A stretch of DNA of 64,000 nucleotides from Rhodobacteraceae bacterium NBU2976 (GTDB lineage: Bacteria; Pseudomonadota; Alphaproteobacteria; Rhodobacterales; Rhodobacteraceae): positions 1,302,001 through 1,366,000 of the forward strand of contig JALPRQ010000001.1 of the NCBI GenBank assembly GCA_023630215.1, written 5' to 3'. The notes under the pieces are model-generated. The model ran no database searches. It worked only from the letters and a program-made list of their open reading frames with translations, and was not told the origin of the DNA. A program made the translations under genes and the position numbers. The stretch's first letter is position 1. Every line of letters begins with the position of its first letter. Below, one piece after another: positions 1 to 7,572 of the stretch.

Positions 1-48
1 CTGGAAGAACATAAACAGCGGACCAAAGGCTGACAGGGGGATCGGTGT

Positions 49-846
49 CTAGCCGGACGGACATCCGAACAGTTCGATCGCGCGCGTGTCCTGAATCACT
101 GTCAGGCGAAGTCTGGAACGGTCAACGGAAAGCATCCCACCACCAAAATACTGAAGTTCTGTGATGCCCGTCAGCTCGCGCCCTGACCAATCTGTGTCCG
201 CCGCAGCAATCCAGATATCCGGGTCACGATATTCGATGACCAGTTGTTGAGAGCCAGTCAAATCACGCGCGAAGGTCATGTTGGCGGTAATTTCGAACCC
301 TTTTCGGCTGGGGGCTAGTTGACAGGTCACATTCTGAATTCCCGCTTGTTGGGGGGTCAGAGGAACATCCGCAAGAGCCGCACGAATTTCCACGGCGCGT
401 TCAGAGGGTTCGGTAGGGCTGAGGCGTTGGGCCAAGCGGGCGTCGGCCGGGATGCAGATATCCGCACAGACGCCAAAGCTAACCTGAACGTCGATATTCA
501 CGGGCAGAGAGGGATTTTCCGGGACGATAGTGACCGGCACAATAACCGTTCCGCTATAGCCGATCGACATCATATCATTGGTATGGAAAACGTGGGGGGT
601 TGGCCAGCTCCACCGTAGCTCGAGTATATTTTCCGACGCGCTCCAGTCAAACTCCGGGGGAATGCCCGCAGGGCCGGGCACCCGCCAATAGGTTTTCCAC
701 CCCGGGTTCAGGTCTATCGCAATCGCGGTTTGATAGGAACCGTCGGTATTTTGCCAACCGTATAGATAGTCGATAGACCCAAAATCCGTCTGCGCAAATG
801 CAGCGGGTGCGACGAGGGTCCAAATGGCGATCAGAAACGTTTTCAT
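49..846 (-). CDS. DsbD N-terminal-like (thiol:disulfide) periplasmic protein
   Basis: About 265 aa. It starts with a signal peptide (MKTFLIAIW..., likely cleaved after AFA at residue 18), so the protein should act in the periplasm. The mature part resembles the N-terminal periplasmic domain of DsbD (protein-disulfide reductase), with the pair C127-ADI-C131 at the position of the DsbD alpha-domain cysteines. The membrane and thioredoxin domains of full DsbD are absent, so this is the stand-alone form common in Rhodobacterales. The open frame extends upstream to 930, but the signal peptide fixes the start at 846. It is divergent from the YqgE gene. The redox partner is unknown; family assignment is good, exact role is inferred. 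Confidence 0.8.
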   Translation of the reverse strand: MKTFLIAIWTLVAPAAFAQTDFGSIDYLYGWQNTDGSYQTAIAIDLNPGWKTYWRVPGPAGIPPEFDWSASENILELRWSWPTPHVFHTNDMMSIGYSGTVIVPVTIVPENPSLPVNIDVQVSFGVCADICIPADARLAQRLSPTEPSERAVEIRAALADVPLTPQQAGIQNVTCQLAPSRKGFEITANMTFARDLTGSQQLVIEYRDPDIWIAAADTDWSGRELTGITELQYFGGGMLSVDRSRLRLTVIQDTRAIELFGCPSG

Positions 847-900
847 GACGGCACTATAGGCCTGAGACAAAAAAGAAAAAGTCACAAATCGGCGATAGGA

Positions 901-1518
901 ATGCTTGAAAACGTGAACAGCGCGGCGCATTTTGAAACAATGACAGATAACACGCTAGAAGAGCTTCCCTTTCTTGATGGAAAATTCCTGATCGCCATGC
1001 CGGGCATGGGGGATCCGCGATTTGATCGATCAGTGGTCTTCATGTGTGCGCATACGCCTGAGGGGGCGATGGGTTTGATGATCAATCGACCCGTTGCTGA
1101 TCTGTCGTTCGAAGACCTGATGGAACAACTGGATATCCAAGGTCATGCGGACACGCCGCCCGATGTCCTGTTTGGTGGTCCGGTTGAAAATGGCCGCGGT
1201 TTTGTCCTCCATTCGGCGGATTACGAAAGCGAGGATTCTACGATGGCCATTTCCGATGACGTGGCCATGACCGCGACAATGGATGTCTTGCGCGATATTG
1301 CTGACGGCAAGGGGCCCGTTAAACGGTTGCTGTGCCTTGGGTATTCCGGTTGGGGTCCCGGCCAGCTTGAGGCAGAAATCCAACGCAATGGTTGGCTGAT
1401 ATGTGATGGCGACCCGACAATCATTTTTGATGTGCCTGTCGCAGAAAAATGGGTGGCAGCGACGCGCACATTGGGGATCGACCCATCGATGCTGTCTTCC
1501 GAAGGTGGACGGGCCTAG
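901..1518 (+). CDS. YqgE/AlgH family protein (UPF0301)
   Basis: 205 aa as written. It carries the family hallmarks IAMPGMGDPRF near the N-terminus, a GGPVENGRGFVLHS segment in the middle and GYSGWGPGQLEAEI toward the C-terminus. The molecular function of YqgE proteins is not settled, so none is claimed. The family block begins only around residue 28. The ATG at 940 (MTDNTLEEL) is an equally plausible start: the AGGA before 901 sits too close to that ATG to be a normal ribosome site, and neither start has a strong one. The gene is complete at its 3' end. Confidence 0.85.
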   Translation: MLENVNSAAHFETMTDNTLEELPFLDGKFLIAMPGMGDPRFDRSVVFMCAHTPEGAMGLMINRPVADLSFEDLMEQLDIQGHADTPPDVLFGGPVENGRGFVLHSADYESEDSTMAISDDVAMTATMDVLRDIADGKGPVKRLLCLGYSGWGPGQLEAEIQRNGWLICDGDPTIIFDVPVAEKWVAATRTLGIDPSMLSSEGGRA

Positions 1519-1852
1519 GATAATAAATTGGGATTATTGACATAGTTACAATACTCAAGCCGGGGCGGTTTGGAATGAAAATTGTAGGAATAAGCACCGC
1601 CACGGGTTAAGCGTGTTGTATGACCTTTCAGTCCGCAACCGTCTTGCACAGGCAGGAACCGCCACCCGAACGGTCTAGGTAGGTCACCTCAGATGCTACG
1701 AAAACACCTGAGATAGTTACCTATTGCGCGGATTTTGTACTGACGGTGCTCGATCAGTTAGTCAACGATTCAAAGCTTGGCGTGCCGGTAAAACTAAGTG
1801 CAACACGAACCGCCGTATCGCATACTTTTGTAGCGACTGGGTAAGTCTAGCG
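1519..1852. other. Gene-free stretch before the remnant mosaic
   Basis: No convincing coding region, RNA gene or terminator is visible. A weak 5-bp stem (CTCAG/CTGAG, about 1686-1715) and two copies of ATAGTTAC (near 1541 and 1714) are present, but neither is strong. The open frame entering the Fic remnant begins here at 1724, but homology to Fic starts only near 1853. Confidence 0.5.
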
Positions 1853-2190
1853 ATGTCTGGTCTGCATGGCCTTCGGGCCCTTGCCGAAAAATCGCTGGCA
1901 CAGAATGTCGGGCAGCCAAGCCTGATCGCGCTGGCTATTACCAACGAGCGGGAGTCGAAAACCTATTATGATCGGCTGGAACGGGACCAGAAAACACTCG
2001 ATGTCACGCCCTGGCTGGAATGGTTCGCCGAAACGGTCCTGCGGGCGCAGCAGGTGGCGTTGGATCGTGTAGGGTTCTTTATCGCAAAGGCGCATTTTCG
2101 TATCCGGCATCGCGATCAGATGAATGAACGGTAGGCCAAGGCGATCGAGCGGATGTTCCGGGAGGGACAGGGTGAATTCACTGGTTTCAG
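1853..2190 (+). pseudogene. Fic family protein, C-terminal remnant
   Basis: The + frame reads LAEKSLAQNVGQPSLIALA, then TLDVTPWLEWFAETVLRAQ, then a RDQMNER-like block. This matches the C-terminal part of Fic (AMP-transferase) proteins with a DUF4172-type architecture as I recall them. The catalytic HPFxxGNGR region and everything upstream are absent. An in-frame TAG at 2132-2134 sits where the family has a glutamine (NER-Q-AKAIERMFREG). The family sequence resumes after it and stops near 2170-2190, where it runs into a GH127 remnant on the other strand. It is therefore truncated at both ends and carries a nonsense change. The family call comes from recalled similarity. Confidence 0.7.
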
Positions 2191-2684
2191 CCGAGGGGTC
2201 AAGCGTGATCCGCACGTCGCCATCCCACGGATAGGCGGAGGTTTCGCGCATTTGCACCTGCCTGCCCGCGACGGGCAGCGTGGTTTCAGCACCGCCGTAA
2301 AGATGGACGGCGATTTCGTCATCGCTCCGCAATAAATATGTGCCGCCACCGAAGCGACTAGCCTTGCCACATTCAATGTGCAGCAGGGGCAAGGGTGCCT
2401 GCCCCGCGGTGGTGTGAACCATCGCTTTCCAGTTTGTTGTCGTAGAATTAGGTTTCCCCGTCATGGCTGAGCCCGGCCAGCGCGTTATTATTAAGCGCCA
2501 GTTCAAGGATATCGGCAGATTGGCCGTCCAACTCCAGATTAAGCATCCGTGCGGCCCAACACATCATCGCCACCGAGGCGCAGGTTTCCGCATAAGCGGT
2601 GTCGTTGAGAAGATCATACTCTCTTGTGAAACCGTCGTTTTTCGCCGAGGGGCCGAAACCGCCGGTGACATACATGCGCCACAC
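2170..2684 (-). pseudogene. GH127 (beta-L-arabinofuranosidase-like) remnant
   Basis: Read on the minus strand, the region gives MYVTGGFGPSAKNDGFT, NDTAYAETCASVA, a shifted-frame CPCCTLNVARLVASV, then LYGGAETTLPVAGRQVQMRET and YPWDGDVRITLDP. These are consecutive blocks of GH127 family proteins, including the CPCC cysteine motif. A stop follows GLSHDGET (about 2448), and at least two frame changes are needed to follow the homology. The N-terminal half is missing upstream of 2684 and the C-terminus ends near 2170. It cannot make an enzyme. It implies the ancestor of this locus handled arabinose-containing glycans. Confidence 0.75.
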
Positions 2685-2689
2685 CGGTT

Positions 2690-3133
2690 GGACGCGAGGA
2701 TCTGGCGCGAGGTGTGGGGCAGGGGGTCTCGGTCGAGATGCTGATCCGGGATATTCAGGGCGAGCTGGCTAGGCGACCTTATGAGCTGGTGTCGGTGCCG
2801 GGTGGCTGGATGTTCCGCACTAGGGTGCAATTAGCCGATGCCATCCGTGCGCTGATCCATCCGCGCGACCAGAAGTTGGGATATACAGAAGTGGAGATGG
2901 CGGTGCTGTGTGCCATTGCCTATCACCCGCCGGTTGACCGAGCGGGGCTGGTGGACATTTTTGGCAGCGAGATCAGCCGTGATATACTGGCGCGGTTGCG
3001 GCATCTGGGGCTGATCGCAACGGGTCCACGCTCACCGCGCCCGGGTGCTTCGCACAGGTTTGTGAAGACGGAGCAGTTTCTGCTTACCTTTGAACTGGAA
3101 GGCCCGCGGAATTTGCCGGAGTTGAAGGATTAA
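2690..3133 (+). pseudogene. ScpB-like protein, N-terminally truncated
   Basis: The frame ending at 3133 (139 aa from a GTG at 2714) reads IRDIQGELARRPYELVSVPGGWMFRT, then a winged-helix-like AIAYHPPVDRAGLVDIFG and GPRSPRPGA. This is the pattern of SMC-Scp complex subunit ScpB, in the variant found on accessory elements of Rhodobacterales and Rhizobiales. The homology continues upstream of the GTG in the same frame (GREDLARGVGQG, from about 2690) and then stops at the GH127 remnant, so about 60-70 N-terminal residues are lost. The remaining frame is open and could be expressed as a fragment, but I call it a remnant. Confidence 0.65.
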
Positions 3134-3573
3134 ACGGGCGTTGCATCAAAGGGCAACGGGTAATTAAGAGCACAAATCTAACAGAATACTGCACGACAAC
3201 ACTAACAATGTTAGTATTCTTAATCCTGTTAGATAAAGATCGAAAAAAACCTGCATTTTTTTTGTACCACCTGAAAGAATATGTGTAGTCGACGTTGCAT
3301 ATAACGGTCGAGCTCAGCCCCTGAAAAGAGGTGGGATCGCTATCGGTTTTCCTTGCCAATCAGTTCGATTACTTTGCCGCGTTGATTGCCTCAACGCCAT
3401 GTGATTTTGCGATTGTCCGGGGTGAGGCGGAGGTTACATTAACTGAGCTGGAAAATAGCCACTGGTGACGACCGCAATACTATTTTTGCGCTCACGTGCG
3501 GTAAGTCACATAACCTATGGTTGCAACGTTCTATATTACCGGCACTTCAACCTAATCAAAAAGGGGGTGCATT
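3134..3573. other. AT-richer gene-free stretch upstream of the RiPP-like unit
   Basis: 440 bases without a supported gene. It contains the imperfect inverted repeat at 3177-3233 and presumably the promoter of the downstream three-gene unit. A TATATT near 3532 could be a -10 element, but no matching -35 at normal spacing is visible, so no promoter is called. A strong ribosome site (AAGGGGG, 3561-3567) precedes the ATG at 3574. Confidence 0.5.
3177..3233. repeat. Imperfect inverted repeat
   Basis: The left arm TCTAACAGAATACT (3177-3190) is complementary to AGTATTC plus CTGTTAGA on the right (3213-3219 and 3226-3233), interrupted by the bulge TTAATC. The loop ends in a smaller palindrome, CTAACAATGTTAG (3202-3214). 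It could be a terminator for the ScpB remnant transcript, an operator, or the scar of a mobile element. No T-run or transposase supports any one of these. Confidence 0.5.
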
Positions 3574-4002
3574 ATGACTAGTGTTTTTAAGCTACGCGAT
3601 CTTGCGTCAAAATCCATCAATATGAAAGAAGTCGGGCGGACCGGCTCGGTCGGGCTGGTTGGTCCTGACGGCGATATCGACGACTTTCCGACGCCGATCA
3701 CTCCGTATATCGCGGTCGCGAAATACCGGGCCAAGATCGACTATCTTGACCATTTCAAAGGTCGTGTTGATGAACTTCAGCTGGAAGCGCTCGACAATAC
3801 CGCGCTTGATATCGGGCGGGCGGTTGTTGGTGCCAAATTCACCGGCACGGCGCTTTGTTCCGTTGACATGCCGACCTGCGCGCAAAATGCCCGGATTTCG
3901 CCGGTCGCGAGTTTCGGAGACTCGCTGACCAATATCGACCTGGCAGTTCTGCGGGCCGATCTGGAGCAGGTCATCAAGCATATCGACAAGCTTGAGTATT
4001 AA
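3574..4002 (+). CDS. 142-aa protein, candidate RiPP precursor
   Basis: It has no recognised family. It begins after a very strong ribosome site (AAGGGGG) and ends 5 bases before the HopA1/lyase-like gene, so the two are almost certainly co-transcribed. The N-terminal ~80 residues are acidic and leader-like (GPDGDIDDFPTPITPYIAV, then a helix-prone segment to residue 80). The only two cysteines, C95 and C102, lie in a Ser/Thr-containing stretch (FTGTALCSVDMPTCAQ), followed by several Ser/Thr (S109, S113, S117, T119) and a charged helical tail. That makes it the obvious substrate candidate for the downstream kinase-LanC enzyme. However, it is long for a lanthipeptide precursor and the cysteines are not at the extreme C-terminus. 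It might instead be an accessory or carrier protein. Confidence 0.55.
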   Translation: MTSVFKLRDLASKSINMKEVGRTGSVGLVGPDGDIDDFPTPITPYIAVAKYRAKIDYLDHFKGRVDELQLEALDNTALDIGRAVVGAKFTGTALCSVDMPTCAQNARISPVASFGDSLTNIDLAVLRADLEQVIKHIDKLEY

Positions 4003-4007
4003 GGGTC

Positions 4008-4739
4008 ATGCTCTCAACGGTGAGGCATAATACAACGGTTGAGGCGGCACCTGCTGCCTCAACAGCTTCTGTGTCGGAAGCGGTGATCGCGCTGGCCGCC
4101 GTCACGCGATTTTCCGACGAACAGGATTGTTTCCGCTGGCTCTATAATTACGGTGCCGAGCCGTTGACACGTGCCCGGGTGCAAAGTGATCCGGTTATCA
4201 ATCTGGAACGTGCATTAGCATTGGAAACGCATTCCAAACGCCACCTGACCGAGGCCTGGGACAATTGGATAAAGACTTCGGAAAACGCCGTTCAACCGCG
4301 CTATAAGCTGTATATCAGCCCCGAGTATGATCAGCTTGATCACTGTTTTGACAGCCTGTCCCCCTATCTTGCCGACCCAGCGGTTTCCGCGCTCAAAATC
4401 GTGGCGAAACGCTGGATGGCGGTTCGGCCAGACAAATTCATCGTCTATTTTCATTCTGAAGCGGCGCGATCCGGGTGGGTTGCGAGAATCGCGCCCGCAA
4501 TTGGCGACATCGCCGCCAACCCTACCCCATTTACTTATCCTGTTACCCAAACCGGTATTCTGTCGTTTGCAACGGACCCGCTGTCGGACAGACCGGCAAG
4601 CTGGCGTTCGGAAACAGCGCGGGTCATAGCGGGGCTGATCATTGCTGCGCAAGGGGCGAAGCAATCACCGGATCAGATCATCGCCAGCATTCATTTCGGT
4701 TTATCCGCGCGTGATATCGACGTGGAAAACTGGTGCTAA
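4008..4739 (+). CDS. HopA1/LanKC-lyase-like protein, putative RiPP phospho-lyase
   Basis: 243 aa. The N-terminal ~95 residues are helical. The C-terminal part has a pattern I associate with HopA1-family and SpvC/LanKC-lyase-like proteins: YKLYISPEYDQL (99-110), a lysine in SALKIV (K130), RPDKFIVYF (140-148), a GILSFATDP segment (183-191) and SWRSETARVIAGLI (198-211). In class V lanthipeptide systems such as lexapeptide, a HopA1-like partner works with a separate kinase to form dehydro-amino acids by phosphate elimination. That role is inferred here from its position between the candidate precursor and the kinase-LanC protein. The family assignment rests on motif resemblance and should be tested. 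Confidence 0.5.
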   Translation: MLSTVRHNTTVEAAPAASTASVSEAVIALAAVTRFSDEQDCFRWLYNYGAEPLTRARVQSDPVINLERALALETHSKRHLTEAWDNWIKTSENAVQPRYKLYISPEYDQLDHCFDSLSPYLADPAVSALKIVAKRWMAVRPDKFIVYFHSEAARSGWVARIAPAIGDIAANPTPFTYPVTQTGILSFATDPLSDRPASWRSETARVIAGLIIAAQGAKQSPDQIIASIHFGLSARDIDVENWC

Positions 4740-4756
4740 CGAACGGGACCAAGACG

Positions 4757-6976
4757 ATGCAAACACAATCCCCCAAAATGATCATGGCGCCCGACATTGT
4801 GTTCATGGACGCCGCTGATGTTTTCCCTGCTGATGCTGGCCCCGGCGATATGGTCATTGACCGGCCCAAACAACGGCTGCAATCGAAACTGATTTGTCCG
4901 GCGACATCGGCGTTGTTGGGGCAGTTTTCCCAACCGATCTCGATTCCCGAAGCGATCGTCAGATATGCGCGTGACACGGGCGGGGATGCAACGGATTTGC
5001 TGGAGGTCGCCTTTCCGGTGCTGCAATCGTTGGTCGATGACAGATTCTTGCTGCCCGCCGATGCAGAACTGCCGGTGGAACCCCAAGCGCGGCTGGCTGT
5101 TGGGCAGACAATCGCCGGATATCGGATTTTGCGCACCGTGCGGATCACCGACGATACCGAGGTGCATCTGGCAGAGGGCGACAGCGGTTTGGCGTCGTTA
5201 AAAACCCTGACAGTCGGACAACACGCGGCTGCATTCCAGGATGAAATCGTGATTGCCAAGCGTCTGTCAGGCAAGCCGGGACCGATGGTTCGCGATGTGG
5301 CGATTACCGATGACATCCCGGTCCTGATCAGCGACTGGATCAGTTCGGTGGATGCCGAAACATATGCCCAATCCCTTCGCAATGGATCGCGACAGGCGCT
5401 TTTGCGGTTTCTGGTCAGGATCGTGCGGGCATTTGCTGACATTCATGGTGCGGGTCTCGTCCACGGGGATATTCGCGCCAACAATATTCTGGTGGACAGG
5501 TCTGGCGCAGTCCATGTGATAGATTTCGGTCTGTCGTCAGCCGAGGGGGACTTAAAAAGATGTTTCGAATTTTCAGTGATGGAACCCGAAGCCGCTGCCG
5601 ATTTTCGGGTGGAAAGGGGTCATGCGCAAACCATGAGCGGGGAACAGTTTGCGCTGGCCGCGTTGCTCTATATGCTGGCGTCGGGTAAAGAGCCGCGCGA
5701 AATTCCGGCGATGCGGACAGAGGCCTTGGCCCATCTGTCCACTGCCAGCTTCCGGTCATTTGCCGAACAGGGCGTGACACCATGGCCCGCGCTGGAACAG
5801 GTTTTGCATAAAGCCGCCGCGCTGGACCCGTCGGCGCGATTTGCCGATCTGACAGAATTTGCGACGGCGTTGGATGCCATCGCCGCACCTGCCACGGTGG
5901 CAGACACCGCGATCCCTGACATTTCAAACGCCGATTTGTGCAATATCGCGTTGGACCGCGCTGACCTTCACGGCGGGATGCTTGGCCCCGCATGGGTCGC
6001 CTATCGCCGCGCGGTGCTGACGGGTGACGCTGAGGCGATGCGGGCGGCGGATCACATCCTGCGAAAACTGGACCGGAGTGATTTTCGGGATATACCCTTT
6101 GGCTCGCCCCTACATGATTATCGCGGGCTGTTGATCCTGCGGGCGCGGGTTGCCTATCTGCGTCATGACGTGGCGGCGGCGCGAACGGTTTTGGACGAGC
6201 TGACAGCGCTGATTTGCACGCCGTGCGAAAAGACAGAACTGTTCGGCGGTTCGGCCGGGATGCTGGCAGCGCTGGCCGCGTTTGTCGAGGATTACCAGAT
6301 CTATGATGCGCGTATTGACGCTCTCCGCCAGCCGCTTGCGACGTTGCTGGAAACGCATGTCGGCGCTGTCCGGTCGTTGCTGGTGGATATGTCAGCCGGG
6401 CGCGCTGCGCATTTGGGGATGGCGCATGGTTTGGTGGGGCTGACTTATGCTTGCCTGCGGGCCGCGACCGTGCTGGAATGCCCGATAGACCCCGCCGTCA
6501 CGGATGTGTTGGCGGTGTTGCAATCCCAAGCCGTTCCGATGGGACGTGGCGTCGCTTGGCCCGGCACGCTGAACGCTGGGGCTGATGATCCGGTCACCGT
6601 TGATTTTGCGCCCGGTTGGTGTAGCGGAACGGCGGGTTACGTTTATCTGTGGCTGGCGGCCTATTGTGCGACGGGGTTGGATGAATACCTGCAACTTGCT
6701 GAAAGGGCGGGGTATTATACTGCGGACCACCCTGGAACGGAGTCGAATATCTGCTGTGGACTGGCGGGCCGCGCGTTGTCTCTTTGTCATTTGACAGCCT
6801 ATTCGAGCACCGAGAATTGGAGTAAGAACGCGCAGAGTTTGACTAAACATTCCGTACGAAACAGGCTGACGTTCGATGCCCCGGATGGCGCATTGTTTCG
6901 CGGATATCTTGGGTCGATCTACGCACTTCAGGAAGGGTGCTCTCCGAATGGCGCTACCCGTTTCCCTATGGTATAG
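4757..6976 (+). CDS. Protein kinase-LanC fusion, putative lanthipeptide synthetase
   Basis: 739 aa from the ATG at 4757; a GTG at 4733, overlapping the upstream stop, is the alternative. Residues ~40-100 form a small helical, PqqD/RRE-like region (ALLGQFSQPISIPEAIVRY, then a LxxLVDDRFLL end). Residues ~115-380 are a Ser/Thr-kinase-like domain with K149, HGDIRANN (H236, D238, N243) and DFG (256-258). Residues ~390-739 are a LanC-type cyclase with the GG-repeat helices (LFGGSAGML, 495-503; GMAHGLVGL, 554-562) and zinc ligands WCSG (C622) and CCG (C666, C667). CCG in place of CHG puts it with three-cysteine cyclases such as ProcM. The lyase domain of LanL/LanKC is missing and appears to be supplied by the preceding gene. 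It ends normally (LFRGYLGS...RFPMV). Confidence 0.75.
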   Translation: MQTQSPKMIMAPDIVFMDAADVFPADAGPGDMVIDRPKQRLQSKLICPATSALLGQFSQPISIPEAIVRYARDTGGDATDLLEVAFPVLQSLVDDRFLLPADAELPVEPQARLAVGQTIAGYRILRTVRITDDTEVHLAEGDSGLASLKTLTVGQHAAAFQDEIVIAKRLSGKPGPMVRDVAITDDIPVLISDWISSVDAETYAQSLRNGSRQALLRFLVRIVRAFADIHGAGLVHGDIRANNILVDRSGAVHVIDFGLSSAEGDLKRCFEFSVMEPEAAADFRVERGHAQTMSGEQFALAALLYMLASGKEPREIPAMRTEALAHLSTASFRSFAEQGVTPWPALEQVLHKAAALDPSARFADLTEFATALDAIAAPATVADTAIPDISNADLCNIALDRADLHGGMLGPAWVAYRRAVLTGDAEAMRAADHILRKLDRSDFRDIPFGSPLHDYRGLLILRARVAYLRHDVAAARTVLDELTALICTPCEKTELFGGSAGMLAALAAFVEDYQIYDARIDALRQPLATLLETHVGAVRSLLVDMSAGRAAHLGMAHGLVGLTYACLRAATVLECPIDPAVTDVLAVLQSQAVPMGRGVAWPGTLNAGADDPVTVDFAPGWCSGTAGYVYLWLAAYCATGLDEYLQLAERAGYYTADHPGTESNICCGLAGRALSLCHLTAYSSTENWSKNAQSLTKHSVRNRLTFDAPDGALFRGYLGSIYALQEGCSPNGATRFPMV

Positions 6977-6999
6977 TTCTCTCCAGAAATCCGACGAAC

Positions 7000-7543
7000 C
7001 CAAACTGCCGAACCGTGACCCCCATCAATCCGGTCTGGAGGAGGCAGCGTGTGACGATCACCCTAACGAACGTCTGCCGCCCACAATTCTTGTTATCGTA
7101 GACGAACCGGCGTCAATTGTTGATGCGTCTTTGCGTTTGTCTATTATCAAACTGTAGAGAATGTCTCCGATAAGGTATAGGTGAACTTAATCGATATTAC
7201 CAGCGATCTTGCAACCGCCCGTAATATCTCTGATCGGATCATAGTCTTGCAGCAAAGGTATGTCGTTGAACTGGGTCCGACCCGACTGATCCTCGACGCG
7301 CCCGGGGATGATCCCATGGATCTCCGTTTTGCGCGTCACGCTGATGTGATCGTTGATGGTGATGTCGGCGCATTGCTCTATTCCACCCATCCGGAATGGG
7401 ACGAAAGCGAAAAGGATGTTCCTAAAACCGGTCAGGAACGGCGAACGGTGATCCATGTCGCAAAAATTTGGGTCGAGGGGGATGGTCGAAGGCTGACAGA
7501 AATGTCGAGCCGTTTCGGATTAACCCCGGAACCCAACAGTTAG
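7000..7543 (+). pseudogene. Oligopeptide/sugar-type ABC ATPase, C-terminal remnant
   Basis: Pieces of an Opp/Dpp-type ATPase occur in order but in three frames. NRDPHQ comes first (from about 7010), then the signature RQRVTI (about 7039), then Walker B and D-loop VDEPASIVDASLRLSI (about 7100-7150), a stop at 7155-7157, and finally SDLATARNISDRIIVL plus a C-terminal tail (7181-7543). The Walker A half is absent. It starts within about 30 bases of the end of the kinase-LanC gene and ends 29 bases before the convergent regulator gene. It is decayed and unrelated to RiPP export: the pattern is that of importers. Confidence 0.75.
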
Positions 7544-7572
7544 GTTGAATTGCCCGCCAGGAACATTCCCGA

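Noticed and set aside
1-33. Possible C-terminal tail of an upstream + strand gene (LEEHKQRTKG, stop at 31-33)
   Set aside because: Only ten codons are visible with no family signature; it may be real but cannot be supported.
1724-2134. 136-aa open frame as an intact gene
   Set aside because: Only the part after about 1853 matches Fic proteins, the matching segment continues past the stop, and the catalytic motif is missing; treated as a remnant.
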